64,000 nt of DNA. Origin: Sarocladium kiliense (Eukaryota > Ascomycota > Sordariomycetes > Hypocreales > Sarocladiaceae). The DNA is taken from positions 1-64,000 of the forward strand of contig JAUZTG010000002.1 in the NCBI GenBank assembly GCA_030734395.1. Reading direction: 5' to 3'. Below are positions 30,815 through 42,742 of the stretch, one piece after another (the stretch's first letter is position 1; each line of letters begins with the position of its first letter). The notes beneath the pieces are model-generated. The model saw only the letters and a list, made by a program, of their open reading frames with translations. It had not been told where the DNA came from and ran no database searches. The position numbers and the translations under genes are program-made.

Positions 30815-33069
30815 ATATTCCCAGTCGAAATACCCTAAACAGGCCGGTCGGCCGACTGACCGCTTTGGGCTCTTCAGAGAAGACTGGTATCACCGACAGG
30901 ACAAACAGGAATCAGCACTACGATATGTTTATGTGTCCATTACTCTCGCACCCTTCTTCGTCGCAGGTTCTGGAGAGGCTTTTTTTGTAAATGAAACTAG
31001 CTACGAGCCCTCCTGGTCGCGCTGTCTCGCAATGCACGGAAGAAAAGGTCGATACTGGCCTTCTAAGATGTAGCCACATAATGGTTCCATATGCTCTGGT
31101 AAATCTGGGAAGGAAATTCGAGAGAGCCTTTCTACTTGAACGCGACAGGATGGTCAGATCCGGCTCCCGGCTCGCATGTTGGGATGCGGGACGTCGCTGC
31201 GCTGGTGTGAAAATGGACTGACCTGAGGCCACGGTCGGGCAGGCCGGCAGGGGATGGCTCTTTGAGTTGGCAAGGCTCCAAGCCCACTGTAATGTACAGT
31301 AGTAGACCGTAGCTAGATAGTGGTTGTACCTGTTGTGTAGGTGGACTAAGCCACGAAATGCGCTGATATTGAGCACCAAACAACTAAAGTATTGTATCTG
31401 TGTACATATACAGGACTAGCAATCCAAAGCCCCTTGTATGTTTGAAGTCTGTACAATATGGCTCGTTCCTGTACGTACTTCGTGACCTAGTTGTTCTGAG
31501 GGCATGAGCACTTGGAAATTTCGACTGATCTTTTCAGGACATTAGCATGGTACCTGTAAAGTTGATGAGCAATTGAGCAAAACTGGATTATTACTGCTGA
31601 GTTTGAGATCGGCGAATGCTCCGAATGTGCCATATGAGTACAGTTGCCACCGTCAGGAAATTCACGATAAGGACACAATTTAAGATAATCATTGGGGTCC
31701 GATCGGAGGAGGTCGGGTTTGTTGTGCTTGCTTCTCCGGAAGACATGATCGCGCCTCTTCGATGTTCCTGACGCTCGATCGGTGAATAGTACCCTCCGTC
31801 CTTTTTTCTCGCTCGGAGGAAGCACAAGCTGAATATCTGTGGTGCTGGGTAGGGGCTGCAAGGCCACTTCGATCGTGCTTTGTTGGCGACGGTGGGTATA
31901 GCTTCTGGTATCGTAAAGCTTCGCCTGGGGAATGATTGCTGTCTTAACAGAAGTTGGTTCGTTGTCGAAGAAAGAAGGGCTTATATAGGTGCTGCCTGGC
32001 TAGTCACCTGATACTGGGAGCAGATGCTGCAGTCCGTCAAAGGCGCCTGGTGGCCGATTTTGCGGAATGCATGGTGGGCGGTGTGAAGCCGAATGCTTGT
32101 GGTAGGCTGTGCTGGGGTTGGTTGAATGCGGCGCTAGTTCCAATCAAGAAAAGTTTCATCCTGTATACTTGCCCCTTTACGGCATGAGCTCTCTTCTCAC
32201 AAACAGTACAAGAGCGGATGCATGCGCCAAGTCCCACAGAATAGCGGTGGGGCGGAGCAACATGCCGTGCCTTGGCGGGCCCAGCTGGGATTCTTGAGGC
32301 TGCGTTGGCGCGATTTCTTTTCCAATGAAAAGAAGATATCAGCATTTCTGACGTGGCGATAGTGGCGTAGCACCTGAACTCAGCTTCGCTATCGCCCTTG
32401 CCGCTTTGCGCACGGGGGTGGAGATGTTGCACGGGTGCGGCCTCGGGCAGGACGACAAGCTGGGCCGCGATGGCCGCACAACTTCGAAGCGCCTGCATCA
32501 CGAGGCAAGAGGACTCCTGGAATATGTTATCATTGAAAGGCGGTCCAGCAAGCTGAACAATGTTCACGGCTCGTGAACGAACCGTTTCTGCATGTCCCCT
32601 GGACGCTACTCGAGTGAGGGCAGGACACCATTGCTCGCCCCGCGATCAGGTAAGCCCGTCGGAATGGCGAAACAGGTCACTTCGAGGCTGCACTGGGATG
32701 ATCAGGGGGCTCTCTCGACAGGGTTACAACGAATGGTAGTTCACCGCTGCTCATCGTAAGGTGTATTATGCTTTCTCGCCTAGCGCCACAAAAGACACAT
32801 CTTGCACAGGCCGCATCTCGCAGTCTCAAGGCTGATGGGGGGACCCCTGCAAGACACAGCCGGCGCCTTCTGCTTCTTGCCCAACCTGGTCGTGGTAGCT
32901 GCTGGGAAATCGTCGACTGCATTAGATTCGGACGATTACATTGTCGTCATGACGCAGTGTGATCGGCTGTAGGTCTACGTTGACTGTTGACTGCAGAAGT
33001 ACCGCGGTATTCGGATTTATCTAACCTTTGCATCATCTGGATTCTCGCAATCTCCGTCGTCCCAAGGAG
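30815..33069. other. Gene-poor stretch with one dispersed-repeat copy
   Basis: The best frame is minus 31746-31591, 51 codons with one hydrophobic segment (ILNCVLIVNFLTVATVLIW), too weak to call. A dispersed repeat lies at 32150-32215 (separate entry). Otherwise nothing. Confidence 0.4.
32150..32215 (+). repeat. Dispersed repeat, copy A
   Basis: The core TACTTGCCCCTTTACGGCAT continues into GAGCTCTCTTCTCACAA. It is closely similar to copies near 48.6 kb (minus) and 51.8 kb (plus). Confidence 0.55.
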
Positions 33070-33675
33070 CTAGAAACGCCACTTCTTTACCTCCACAGCC
33101 CGGATTTGGCTGCCTCTGTCCACGCCGACACCTGTACTAGCCATGCGGCGACGGTTGATCACAAAGCTCAAACCGGTCCAACCAGCGATGTGAAGCCCTT
33201 GCGTTACCGAGAACGCAACTAGGGCGGACTGGGAAGCACGTGACCCGGAGAGAAAGACGGCAATGAACCACGCAAGGCCCCCACTGTTGGAGAGCGCGAG
33301 CACGCATGCTGGTAGCAAAGTCCGCCAGGCTGGGACACCCTGTTGGCAGGTCAAGACGGTCAAGAGCGCAACTATCATGGAAATAACACAAGCTGCACCG
33401 TTGAAAAGACACGACGCAACCAGCTTCGGTGACGCGTCACGTTCTACAGGTCGTCCTCAGTTTGCTTTGCATCAGGCCGGCACACAGGACAACGTACCTT
33501 GGCTGAGCGCGTAGCAAGACATCTGCAACGCCACACCGCTGAGAATGACGATCAAGTAGTACGGTATGCGAGACATCATCGATGACGTTCGAGGGAGACG
33601 CGGATACGGTAGGGATTTGTGAGAGTTTATGTATCGATGCAGAAGCTGACTTGGCAAGCGGTCATTTGAGGACAT
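33070..33675 (-). CDS. Fungal polytopic membrane protein
   Basis: Exons 33675-33498 and 33443-33070 are joined over a 54-nt intron (GTACGT donor, ACTGAGG branch region, TAG acceptor), giving 183 residues. Four hydrophobic segments are visible: YYLIVILSGVALQMSCYAL, CVISMIVALLTVLTC, LPACVLALSNSGGLAWFIAV and ALVAFSVTQGLHIAGWTGLSF. There is no signal peptide and no catalytic motif. The C-terminus is short and basic. Function is unknown. Confidence 0.65.
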
Positions 33676-34013
33676 GCCAACATCACTTTCCTGACATTGT
33701 TCATGCGCGAGACTGAATCAGGATCATTCGAGCCCTGTTAGGACCCAGTGGGTTGGATTTCACGTCAGCGGCACAGACCGGCTGGTCCAGTACTCGCGGG
33801 CCGGCAGATCAGTGGTTTCTGCGGTGTCCAAATCACCTCGGGGGCCAAAAGTGATGCACCCTCATCATCCTTGGGTTCACTAAATGATGAGGTTAAAAAC
33901 GACCTCGTGAGACAGGGTTGAGAATCGCACACTGCTGTAGAGATGGTAGACTAGAGCAAAAGCCTTCTGCTTCCTGCGATCCAATTTGCCTGATTCTTAG
34001 AATCTGATTGGCA
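33676..34013. other. Intergenic stretch, no gene seen
   Basis: Only the flanks of two minus-strand genes; no motif was recognised. Confidence 0.4.
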
Positions 34014-34643
34014 TCACTGGGATGGCATATGTATGTAGCAAATCCCATTGACAACCGTCGAAACACTGTCTTTCATGCCCTCGTCGCTTTCAGATATGCC
34101 ACAGTCAACGTAATACCCTCGTACCGGCAAGCTCTCGGGCAAGTCCTGCTCATGGCTTTGAGAACGGTAAGCCTGGACTCCGTTGACCACATGCCCGCCA
34201 TTTTGGGCAGTGCATCCGAGGTAGTATGCCGAGCCACCAGATTCAGCTATCGTCGTCAAGGTCGCGGGATCGGCAACCCCTTCGATACTGATCCCATTGA
34301 TCAGTTTTCCTTTTCCTTTGGCTTTACAACCAACGTAAGTAGGTCTGGATGGATTGTCCCCAAAGAGAGACTGGTGAAGCTCCATCAACTCTGCAGCTCT
34401 CACCATTTCTTGGTACCTCCACCAAGAGGGCTGGGAAGCAGCCTCTCTGGGACCTCTTCTCGTTGTTTGGACGTGGCGTGGAGATGGTGCCTCCTCACCA
34501 TTCGTGTCGTTGGGTGTGTCGATCGGCAATGAGTGGGCATCTTCCACGGTAGACACGGTCGAAGCATCCGCCTGGCTCGAATTCCCGTTCTCATCGTTGT
34601 CAGACTGCTGGTCGTCTCCGCGAGGGCGAAAGGGTAGTTCCAT
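34014..34643 (-). CDS. Hypothetical protein with three internal repeats
   Basis: ATG 34643 opens 209 residues. The N-terminal 70 residues are acidic and Ser/Thr-rich (disordered-like). The C-terminal half contains three similar blocks: TYVGCKAKGKGKLINGI, AYYLGCTAQNGGHVVNGV, and YYVDCGISES...VVNGICY. Each has an aromatic pair, a cysteine and a final VNG or ING. Spacing is 30 to 45 residues. The blocks could form a small beta repeat fold with conserved cysteines, but no family is recognised. No signal peptide. Confidence 0.5.
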   Translation of the reverse strand: MELPFRPRGDDQQSDNDENGNSSQADASTVSTVEDAHSLPIDTPNDTNGEEAPSPRHVQTTRRGPREAASQPSWWRYQEMVRAAELMELHQSLFGDNPSRPTYVGCKAKGKGKLINGISIEGVADPATLTTIAESGGSAYYLGCTAQNGGHVVNGVQAYRSQSHEQDLPESLPVRGYYVDCGISESDEGMKDSVSTVVNGICYIHMPSQ

Positions 34644-35625
34644 TTAGAGCGACCTTGGGAAAGGGTTTTGTGAGCAAAGCTTGTGCTGGTTTAGAAAGGG
34701 GACATGCAAGGAAATTTGTGAAAGGGTCAAGATTAACACCGAAGGCGCGACATGGAGAGGGGTAAACTATCACATGAGAAGCAGACCCATGTCCATTAAC
34801 CCTATTGACCAACGCGCCTCAGCTTCTTGTTCGCGTCATACCGCCAATCAGCCATAGCCTGACGGCAGCCGTCACCCGCGAATTCATGCACGTGGCTGGT
34901 TTCTATCCCGAAGAAGAAGTGTGGGATTATTTCGGAATCACATCACCTTCGAAGTGTTGTGCAAAGGGTCATGACGTCGTTTGCAACGAATCACGGCGCC
35001 AGATCACGCCTCCTGTGCATCTTTCCCCTCGGCCTTCCTCGTGAGTGTCACAAAACGTCTGGATGGGGAACAAGCTGCTGGTACCCGTAGCCAGAATCGG
35101 ACTTTTCCAAGCCTAGCTCAAGAGCTGAGACCCGGTCTCACGAGGGTACATGTGAGCTCAGGCTGCGCGATACTAGCAGAGTACATGGAAGGCAATCCGA
35201 GACATCCCACACATGCCACCAACTCAGGCAGAAATTACACCCCATCGAGGAACCATTGGGAATGCTCGGCCCAGAAGTACGTTGCACAAAGAAATGGACA
35301 TTTGGAGCTGGAGGAGCAGTCTTTTCGTCATGGGAGCTGTTGCTGATCGCATGAGGAAGCGGATATGCTGACCCCCAATAAATAATGTCGCCATCATCGT
35401 TGCCGTAGAACCAAGGCTGCTGATTGGCGACAAAGTACCATGGTTGGGCTTTCCATCTTTACTTATGGCGGTGCAGGTCCGTATCCATGTACCGTAATTG
35501 GTCGCCCTCAACACGCCCGTACACTCCAGCAGACTCATTCCATATCACGACCCTCCTAAGACGCTCGGACAAATGGAGCTCTAGCAACCGACGGACGTCA
35601 GACATTTGGGCAAGATCGAATCGTG
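34644..35625. other. Intergenic stretch, no gene seen
   Basis: Minus-strand frame 35538-35224 (104 codons) has no motif and is not called. Confidence 0.4.
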
Positions 35626-36683
35626 CTATAATAAACCAACCAAGGATTGGTTGAAGTCGAGAATACCCTGTGCCTGCTCCCGCGGACTTTCTAGATATTT
35701 ACACATTCCTTTTGCATCCATCAATGCCTCCGGGGCACGGTAGAACGCGCCTGAAGCTCGACCGTAGCTGCCACTCCCCTCTGCGTCCATGTATGGCATG
35801 GGGACGTGTGAGGACGAGTCCGGATGTGCCAGGGCTTGTGGAGCAACCGGACGCCTTTGAGAGCCCCCATTTCCTTCCTCTGTTACCGGACACTCGAGAT
35901 TGCGGCGGCGACATGCCTTCGAGCCCTCTGAGTAGCTGGGAGCGAAGCCTCCATCTTCGTCGCTGTTCACAGCTTTCTGTTTCAGGCACGTATTATTGAG
36001 ACAAGCCGCAGCGGTCTCGCAAAGCACACGCTCCCTTGATCGATATTTATACCGCCAGTGGAAGACATCATGCCGCTTCTTACGGACATTGTTGGGTGAC
36101 CATGCTTTAACCTGGGCGTGATCCGAGATGGACGCAGCATTGATCACGTCCACTTTTCGTATTAGCGTACAAGTCATCAGTCGTATGTGGTGGATGTTGC
36201 TCACCATGATCTGAGAGTAGCAGCTCGTTGGGAATAGAGCCTTGTGCTCGGAAGGTCTTCGCAGCGTCACCTTGTAGTTCCGATGGCCAGTAGGCCCACG
36301 TCACAACGGCATATGTGGTTTTAAAACCCTTCCCTTTCACCCTCGTCACATCTTCCCGAAGATCAAGTAACCTTGCCACGTAACGTTTCTCGCCTTTGGG
36401 TTTGTCCAGTGCTTGCTTTCTGAAGAAACCCTCGTTTGCGACGTAAACGAATTGGCCTCTACCGAATTGGGTATCATTTACTATGCGCCTTGTGAGCTCT
36501 CAGTTTCGAAATGAGCTGCTGGGAACGAAGCCAAAATCCGCACATACCTTCGTACACGTCCAGTCTCTTTGCTTTCGACCATCGATCGGCTGGCACGATG
36601 GTAGAGTAACCCTTCGTCGGGTGTGTGGTGCCACTGGTAGGTACCTTCACTCGGAAAGGGACGTCTTCACATGGCTTGCCCAT
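35626..36683 (-). CDS. BAH-domain protein
   Basis: Exons 36683-36548, 36480-36205 and 36152-35626 join in phase over introns of 67 and 52 nt, giving 312 residues. The start at 36683 (MGKPCEDVPFRVKVP) fits fungal BAH proteins, which begin with a PFxV segment and an RW motif (here VPADRWSKAKRLDVY). The BAH core spans introns 1 and 2: FGRGQFVYVANE, YVARLLDLRED, YAVVTWAYWPSEL, IPNELLLSDH and VDVINAASI. BAH domains bind nucleosomes or histone tails in chromatin complexes. The 170-residue C-terminus is Cys/His-rich at first (HDVFHWRYKY, CETAAACLNNTC), then Ser/Gly-rich; a second zinc-binding element is possible. Frames on the other strand over this locus are treated as shadows. Confidence 0.8.
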
Positions 36684-37678
36684 TGCTACATGAAGGATGC
36701 TTGACCCTCCGCCAAATTGCGTGAGGTCTAAGCTTGTTGCGAGCACCTTGAGATAGGGCCTTCTAAACCGGAGCGGCCGAGGTCGAATGTAGGAACGGAC
36801 TTCGCGATTGTCTGCACTCCCGCGCCCGAACACGTATCCGTCGGGATACAAAGCGAGAGCCGATTCAAAGCACAATGAGTACTGTAATAAATGCGGCGCA
36901 AGCTCGGTAGTCAGCGTTCAATGCCGACGTGAGAGTAGCTGTGAAGTTTGTGACCCCGTGGAGCTGCTTGTGGATGGTCTGTGGTGGCCTAGGCCCGCAT
37001 GTGGCCCCGGGTACGGTCGGACAGTGATTCGTCCAGTTCTGGACCATTCAGATCGCGCCAAGCTTAGTGTGCCGATTCTGGCTGTTCATGCTTCCCAACA
37101 TCCCGGTCTTTCTGCGCAACCTCTGTTCATCCGGGTATACCAGCCATCTCGGGGTACTATAGGCGGAGAGGGCGCGGAGGCGGGGCTCCCTGAGGGCAAG
37201 AAACATCACTGCAGGCCACATTACTGCGGTGATTCAACACCTCGCAGCCAGCCACAAAGTCCCAAAGGCTATTTCGCAGCATCACCATACGGTATTGTAC
37301 GCTCAAGTGCTTCCAACATGCGCAGCTTAATCGTGTTAGACGAAGCATGTGACGAATTGAGCAGGACCAATCCGCGCAGAAAATTTACAGTAGTCCTTCG
37401 AGTAGCTGTCGATCTTCAATCTCTCATGAGCTCAAACCCCTCACATCGCCTCGCTCGCTGCCTTTGCGTCAATCCCGGGGTCGCGCCATGATGATCACTC
37501 CGCTTCACGGTCATTCAATTCTTGACCTTCGCGTTGGTTGAGGCCAGAAGATGGCCAGAGGACTCGCCCTGAAGTGGATCAGACCACAACTGGACCTTGT
37601 GAGGAATCGCACCACCATAAAGATGGGCGTAACGAGTGTCGCAAAACAACCAGCCCAGGCGCTTTTACCAAGGCGAAA
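36684..37678. other. Intergenic stretch
   Basis: A plus-strand frame of 227 codons begins inside this stretch, but it has no domain and mirrors the coding constraints of the minus strand. An open minus-strand frame (36875-36684) preceding the BAH ATG may be a 5' exon or leader. Confidence 0.4.
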
Positions 37679-38110
37679 ATGGCATCAGTTTACTGGTTAG
37701 ACGTGCTCAACCAAGAGCCAGACGGAAGCGGCGAGGAACTTCACGAGCGTTGCCCCCCGAATCAGTCGACTTCTGAGGTCTCCAGGGAAGACGCAAGCTG
37801 CGGTCCTGCTGCTCTCATCGTTCACGAGAGGCCGGTCACGGTCGAGCACGACTCAGAATTATCGCCTGATCAGATGGGTCGTGCGGCACATTGGCACGGG
37901 TTTCGCTCTCAAATCGACAAAGAATTCTACGATGCAGTCACCAGCGGCTTGAAGAAGATGGCCGCAGGGATTGCCGACATTTCCGACGCTTTAGACGCCT
38001 TGGAAAAGCGGACAATGGAGATGGCACCGGGCACGGGGCAGAATGAGGAAGGAACCGGGGCTTGCAGCGCTGTGTCCGATCCGGCTGCGCCTTATTCCGC
38101 ACAGACCTGA
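37679..38110 (+). CDS. Hypothetical protein, 143 residues
   Basis: ATG 37679 (MASVYWLDVLNQEPDG) opens an acidic, Ser/Glu-rich N-terminus followed by a helical segment (FRSQIDKEFYDAVTSGLKKM, then ISDALDALEKRTMEMAP) and a short Pro/Ala tail. The open frame extends upstream without ATG, so a 5' exon is possible. No family recognised. Confidence 0.4.
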   Translation: MASVYWLDVLNQEPDGSGEELHERCPPNQSTSEVSREDASCGPAALIVHERPVTVEHDSELSPDQMGRAAHWHGFRSQIDKEFYDAVTSGLKKMAAGIADISDALDALEKRTMEMAPGTGQNEEGTGACSAVSDPAAPYSAQT

Positions 38111-39377
38111 GCGATATTCACGATTGACGCCGGCTGTGGTATCGAGGACAGGGAAAGGAAGATAGAAGTCCAAATTTAACAATCCACTTGAGTGAAAGGT
38201 CTAACATTAATTACGTGTCCATTGATCTGGCAGACGAGAAGACATCCTCAACTTGGTGCCGTCGAGGGATGAGAGGTTCAATTGTGAATGCTGCTGGCCA
38301 TTCATCGAGGATCCCGAGCGGAACGTTTGAACCACGGCCTTGGATTCCCAGACCCCCCTGACCAACTGTGTAGTTGTTCTCTTCCTTGTGCTGTTAGGGC
38401 ATGGGAGTTGCCGTCTTAGACGCCATTCCTTTCCTTCCCAAAGGCTGCTTAAGGAAGCACGCCGCGCATGTGACTGACAGATAGTCGTGACCCTAGGAGC
38501 TCTGAACAGAACTGTATCCTGCAAGGTTTCGGTGTGACAAGTTAGTATGCTGCGTGCAGCGCGAGGATGGATGCTAAGCGTGGTTCCAGAGCCCGAGTGA
38601 CACCTAGGGACGCGGGAGGCCCGCAGGATTGCCACTGTTGTCAGGGGGGTGAATATGCACGCCAGCAATCGCACCGAGCACTCAGCAAACACACTTTCGT
38701 TATTCGAGGCTGTCGCCGCCGACGACCAATGAGGTGAATGAGAACTTTGACGGCCAGCCGCCGTGACATTGCATTGACTATCTGATCACGTTTAATCGAC
38801 GAAACTGGTATAGTTATGTTGGTATCTAGTTGTCTTATCCAACCTAACAGCTTCTGCGCCGTGGTGCTCACGACATTGATCACAATGGACGGTGTGGGTG
38901 GGCCCACAGTCACAGAGCCTGACCGGTGAATGCTTGGGGCCATGGTGACCACATCCAGCATCTTCGACCTTACGCATGAGCGGCAGGGCCACAAGAGTAG
39001 TTTGGCTGCTGTGCTGTCCGAATTAGACTCTTTTCATTTCTTTGATTGTTGTTCACAACACACCAGTCCTACCCCTAGTCACCTTGCGGGCTGGCACTGG
39101 GGCCTTCTTCGATAGGACTCGCTACATCATCTTGACTTCGAAGCCACGGCCGCATGAGTCTCGCCGCCGTAACAGGGGTACGTCAGGAACTCGGACCTCG
39201 TCACATTCCTTTGGGCGGTGAGACCGAACAAGGCACTGAGCATGCGACCTTCCCTCATTTTTAGTTATAAATGCTGCCGGTCTGAGACAGCCAGATTGTT
39301 CTTTCCCTCGAGACCCGTCCCATAACCACGGCGTTGCCACCCATACCTTTCAAGCAAAGGCTAGCAGGCTAGCAGTG
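38111..39377. other. Intergenic stretch, no gene seen
   Basis: Frames below 165 codons have no motifs. The right end is the promoter of the RING gene. Confidence 0.4.
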
Positions 39378-40450
39378 ATGAAGGAACTCCAAACCGGTGG
39401 CGCTCAGGACGCCAAGAAAACGTAAGTCCCACGGTGCACCTCTGGACTTCAACTAATGTGTGATCAGACATCCGCACATCAAGTTTCTTGTCAGCCCGAA
39501 TCTCTCCGACAAACACCGACTGGAATGCGCCGAGACCAAAATATGCGAGCTCTTAACATGTCGGGGCTTGGACAAGGTGGACTGTGAGCACTTTGCAGCA
39601 GTCATCCTCCAAGCCGTGGTCAACAAAATGGAAGCTGTCGCAGACCGGATCACCCAAACTTTGTCGGCTCCGGTTGGACAAGCGGGAGAACAGGCGATTG
39701 TAAAAGCTGTGGTCTCTGCTGTTTCTGCGTTTCAAGCGGAAAGGTGTCCATCAAAGGTCTCGGCCTCAGCCTCTGATCTTGTCACTACAATGGCTCCCCT
39801 TTCGAACCCAGGGCCGGTTCCGATTGTTGAGGCGCATGTGCCGGTCGGATGGCATGGAATGTAAGATGCACATCAGGCAAATGAAAGCAGGGGACTAATT
39901 CTCTAGAATCGACTCCATAGGTTTCACAACCAATCTCTCCATTGATCCCCATTTAACCATCTATATTGATCACCACATTACAACCGATTTCTTCATCGAC
40001 ACCGATCCCCTTCGCTGCTACATCAAAGCACCGCCCGGCCTGTGTCACTTGGATTCGGGTCACGTGGAAAACATATGGCTCCGTATGATGGAGCAGTTGC
40101 AGTCGTTTATAAGGAATCAATCGCCTGAGCTTCTCCGTGCGATCGAAGAAGCGACGCAAAATGAGCTACCACCGATCATACACGATTTGGATCAGAAGTT
40201 GAGTCACGCAATGCGCATTACACAGCTGCGAGGCGAAGTAAAACAGAGCCTCGAAGAAGTCGAAGTCACGGAAGAAATGTCGCGATCGGAGCCCGAATGC
40301 CCAGTCTGTTATGAAAAGTTCAAAAAAGGAGAAAAGGCAGTTACTCGGCCTTGCGAGCATCTTCAGCATGAGGCATGTGTAAGAGCTGGGCGTGCAAAGC
40401 ACAAGTTCTTTTGTCCCTACACCTGCGACGATCCGACGAAAAGGGTGTGA
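39378..40450 (+). CDS. RING-finger protein, probable E3 ubiquitin ligase
   Basis: Exons 39378-39421, 39468-39860 and 39907-40450 are joined over two 46-nt introns (both donors GTAAG), giving 326 residues. The C-terminal RING-type finger has CPVCYEKFKKGEK, then RPCEHLQHEAC and FFCPYTC, i.e. C-X2-C...C-X-H-X3-H-X2-C...C-X3-C. The N-terminal 200 residues are mostly helical with a central beta region (SIDPHLTIYIDHHITTD), and helices LRMMEQLQSFIRN and RGEVKQSLEEVEVTEEM lead into the finger. RING domains recruit E2 enzymes; substrate and location are unknown. The finger spacing differs slightly from canonical RING-H2, so activity needs testing. Confidence 0.75.
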
Positions 40451-40885
40451 TGCCAGAGTTGAAGTTGTTGACCGGATCAACGGAGGGGCCTGGGGAAGTC
40501 TTCCGGTAGATATTGGGCTCCCAGCTGTGGCAGGTGCACTGGTCTGGGTCAGGTGCTCAGTATAGATGACATAGTTCTCGCATGTCCAGCACTTGCAATG
40601 ACAGATTGGGAAAATACCTATGGGAAAAGACCAGCATAGTGAAGCATCAGTCGTAATTGCCGTAATGAACATCGAGCCACGCCATATGATGTGTCCGCAG
40701 ATCCATTCCGCGATCCTCCCTTGACGTAGTCAAACGAGATCAAAGGATGTGACAACGTCTTCTCAATATTCCATCGAACGCTTTCCCATAGCCGTCCTTT
40801 GATTGCAAACTTCACCTTGGGAAGCAATCGATCTGATCTCGTCGTCCATGACTGCGATACACGATGGGAATGGAAAGAGCAGGAC
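40451..40885. other. Intergenic stretch between convergent genes
   Basis: 3' flanks of the RING gene and of the CCCH gene; nothing else. Confidence 0.4.
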
Positions 40886-42742
40886 TCAATTGCTTTTGAG
40901 GCTTTTGTTCGTGAACCGGGTATTCGGTGGATGCTGTTCTATGGAGAACTTGCAGAACGGGTGGCTGCAGTGACCTTCTCGTGTAGAAGGGCACTATCCA
41001 TGTCAGCTTCTTCTTCTCCATTGCTTTCGGACCATTGCAGCCTACATGATGTCCAAATATACAATCTTCTATGAGGCAGTCCTGACCAGCATGGCAAGGC
41101 GTTGAGCGTGCTAGCAGCTTCATTGCCGCTAACTCCTGCGGGCTGGGCTTGACGTCATGAATGAACGGGCAAGCAGAATCCTTCGTAGGACACGAGCCGC
41201 GAATGTGAAAGTTATTGCAGTATTTCTCGCCCTTCTCTCGTTTCGTGATCGCCCTCAAGTCCTCGATGTCCACATCAACCGGCGGGTCAAGGCCGCGAGG
41301 TCCCGGATTCCACTTGCCTGGTTGCTTGCTGGCTTTTCTGGTTGCTGACATGAGGCGCGCAAACGGCCTCGTTACCTTGGGTGGACTAGCCGCAGCCACC
41401 GTAGCCCAGGAGCTGGTCTTAGATGGAATCGAGAGGCCATTGTTGCCTGAGAGGAGAGGTGGAGCATACAGCCCCTTTCGGGCCTTGCCGTTGGCATATT
41501 CATCGGTGTGACCGTTGCGTATGAAAGGAGCAATCTTGTCCCGCCGAAACATGGTGTCCGACAGATCTGAGATGATGTGGACCCCGGTTACCCTGAGTTG
41601 TTGGACTGTCGGACATCCTTCAAGTATGGTGATGCGCTTGCGAGTCATTTTATCTTGCAGAACTTCCTGAAGGAAAGGAGCATAACTTGGGTCATGAGAT
41701 ACACCAAGGAAAACCCGTTTGCAGTTGTGGTTTCTGAAATCCCATTTTGCAGTTTCTGCAACGCCATGTCGTCAGTCATCCGGCTCATTATGAGAGGACC
41801 GGCGTTTGCCGAACGTGACCGACCGCGCTCACCTTTGATCTTGGAGTAGGTACTTTCTTTATCGTATCCAACGTCAATGAAATCGAACGAAGCCTTGGCT
41901 TGGGTGAAGCCGACGGCAAAGTCCTTCACCTTGCCAACGTCGACAGCCCATTCACGTTGCATCGCCCGGGACAGTCCATCAATGTTAGCGTATGCCTTGA
42001 CCATGACCTCAACGTCACCTCCATAGCCTTCACATATGCCAGCGATGGCAGAGCGAAGAGCATCAGCAGCCCCCTTGCCGCCCTCAATGCCCTGGGCGAT
42101 CCAATGTTCTTGGAACTGTGAGGTCGAGTCAGTGATATTACATTGGTCGTCAACAAGTGGCGGGGGCAGATGGAGGAATCAGGTGCGTGAGAAAAGACGT
42201 ACGAGAAGGCCATCGCCATCGATCAGGACCGTGACATAAGGCTTTTGGCTCTATCAAGGTTAAGAGTCAGCCTGTGTTTCACCAGAGTATGTCGTGGAGT
42301 CCTGGCAAGTAGTACCTTTAAGCCATTGATCTCCTCTGCACATCGACCAAGCTCACGATGCTGTGAGACGATATCCATCCGGAGGTCGCGTTTCATCTTG
42401 TTTGCAATGTCCAGGCCGAGCTGAGCGTTTTGCAATGCCTCATTCAATGCCTCATTTTCGTTGGTTGCTTGGTACAGCCTAGAGAATAGTTCCTGCACAG
42501 CACATCAATCAGCGCCCAAATACATGAAAAAAAGATGACAGTGTAGCTGGGTCACGATATGGCAGTGTGGTAAGGATCCGGATCGTACGCACCTGATTCA
42601 TGTCATCTTTTAAGTCTGAGCACTTCTTGAGAGCCTGCCACCGTTCAAGGTAGGACCTCAGTAGGCGTTGGTCTAACTGCACAAAGTGAGTTGCCGCCAT
42701 GTCCGGGCCGTAAGTGGCTACCTCGTTCAAAATTTGAGTCAT
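40886..42742 (-). CDS. CCCH zinc-finger protein of the conserved fungal coiled-coil/CCCH family
   Basis: Six exons join in phase: 42742-42593, 42492-42316, 42250-42203, 42115-41833, 41755-41046 and 40993-40886 (491 residues). An N-terminal helical region is followed by a coiled coil (ELFSRLYQATNENEALNEAL). A central alpha/beta domain starts with YVTVLIDGDGLLF and continues through GFTQAKASFDFIDVGYDK and FLGVSHDPSYAPFLQEVL. It resembles a NYN/PIN-like nuclease fold with early acidic residues. A linker with WNPGPRGLDPP precedes the CCCH region: CNNFHIRGSCPTKDSACPFIH, then TPCHAGQDCLIEDCIFGHH, CPSTREGHCSH and PFCKFSIEQHPP. The last intron (41045-40994) lies within the second finger; without it the conserved end is lost. 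RNA binding is likely. Confidence 0.85.

Noticed and set aside
31591..31746. 51-codon frame with one hydrophobic segment
   Set aside because: Too short, and the single hydrophobic stretch is not enough evidence for a gene.
36808..37491. 227-codon plus-strand frame over the BAH locus
   Set aside because: It overlaps the spliced BAH exon antisense and has no domain, signal peptide or coherent composition; it mirrors codon constraints of the real gene.
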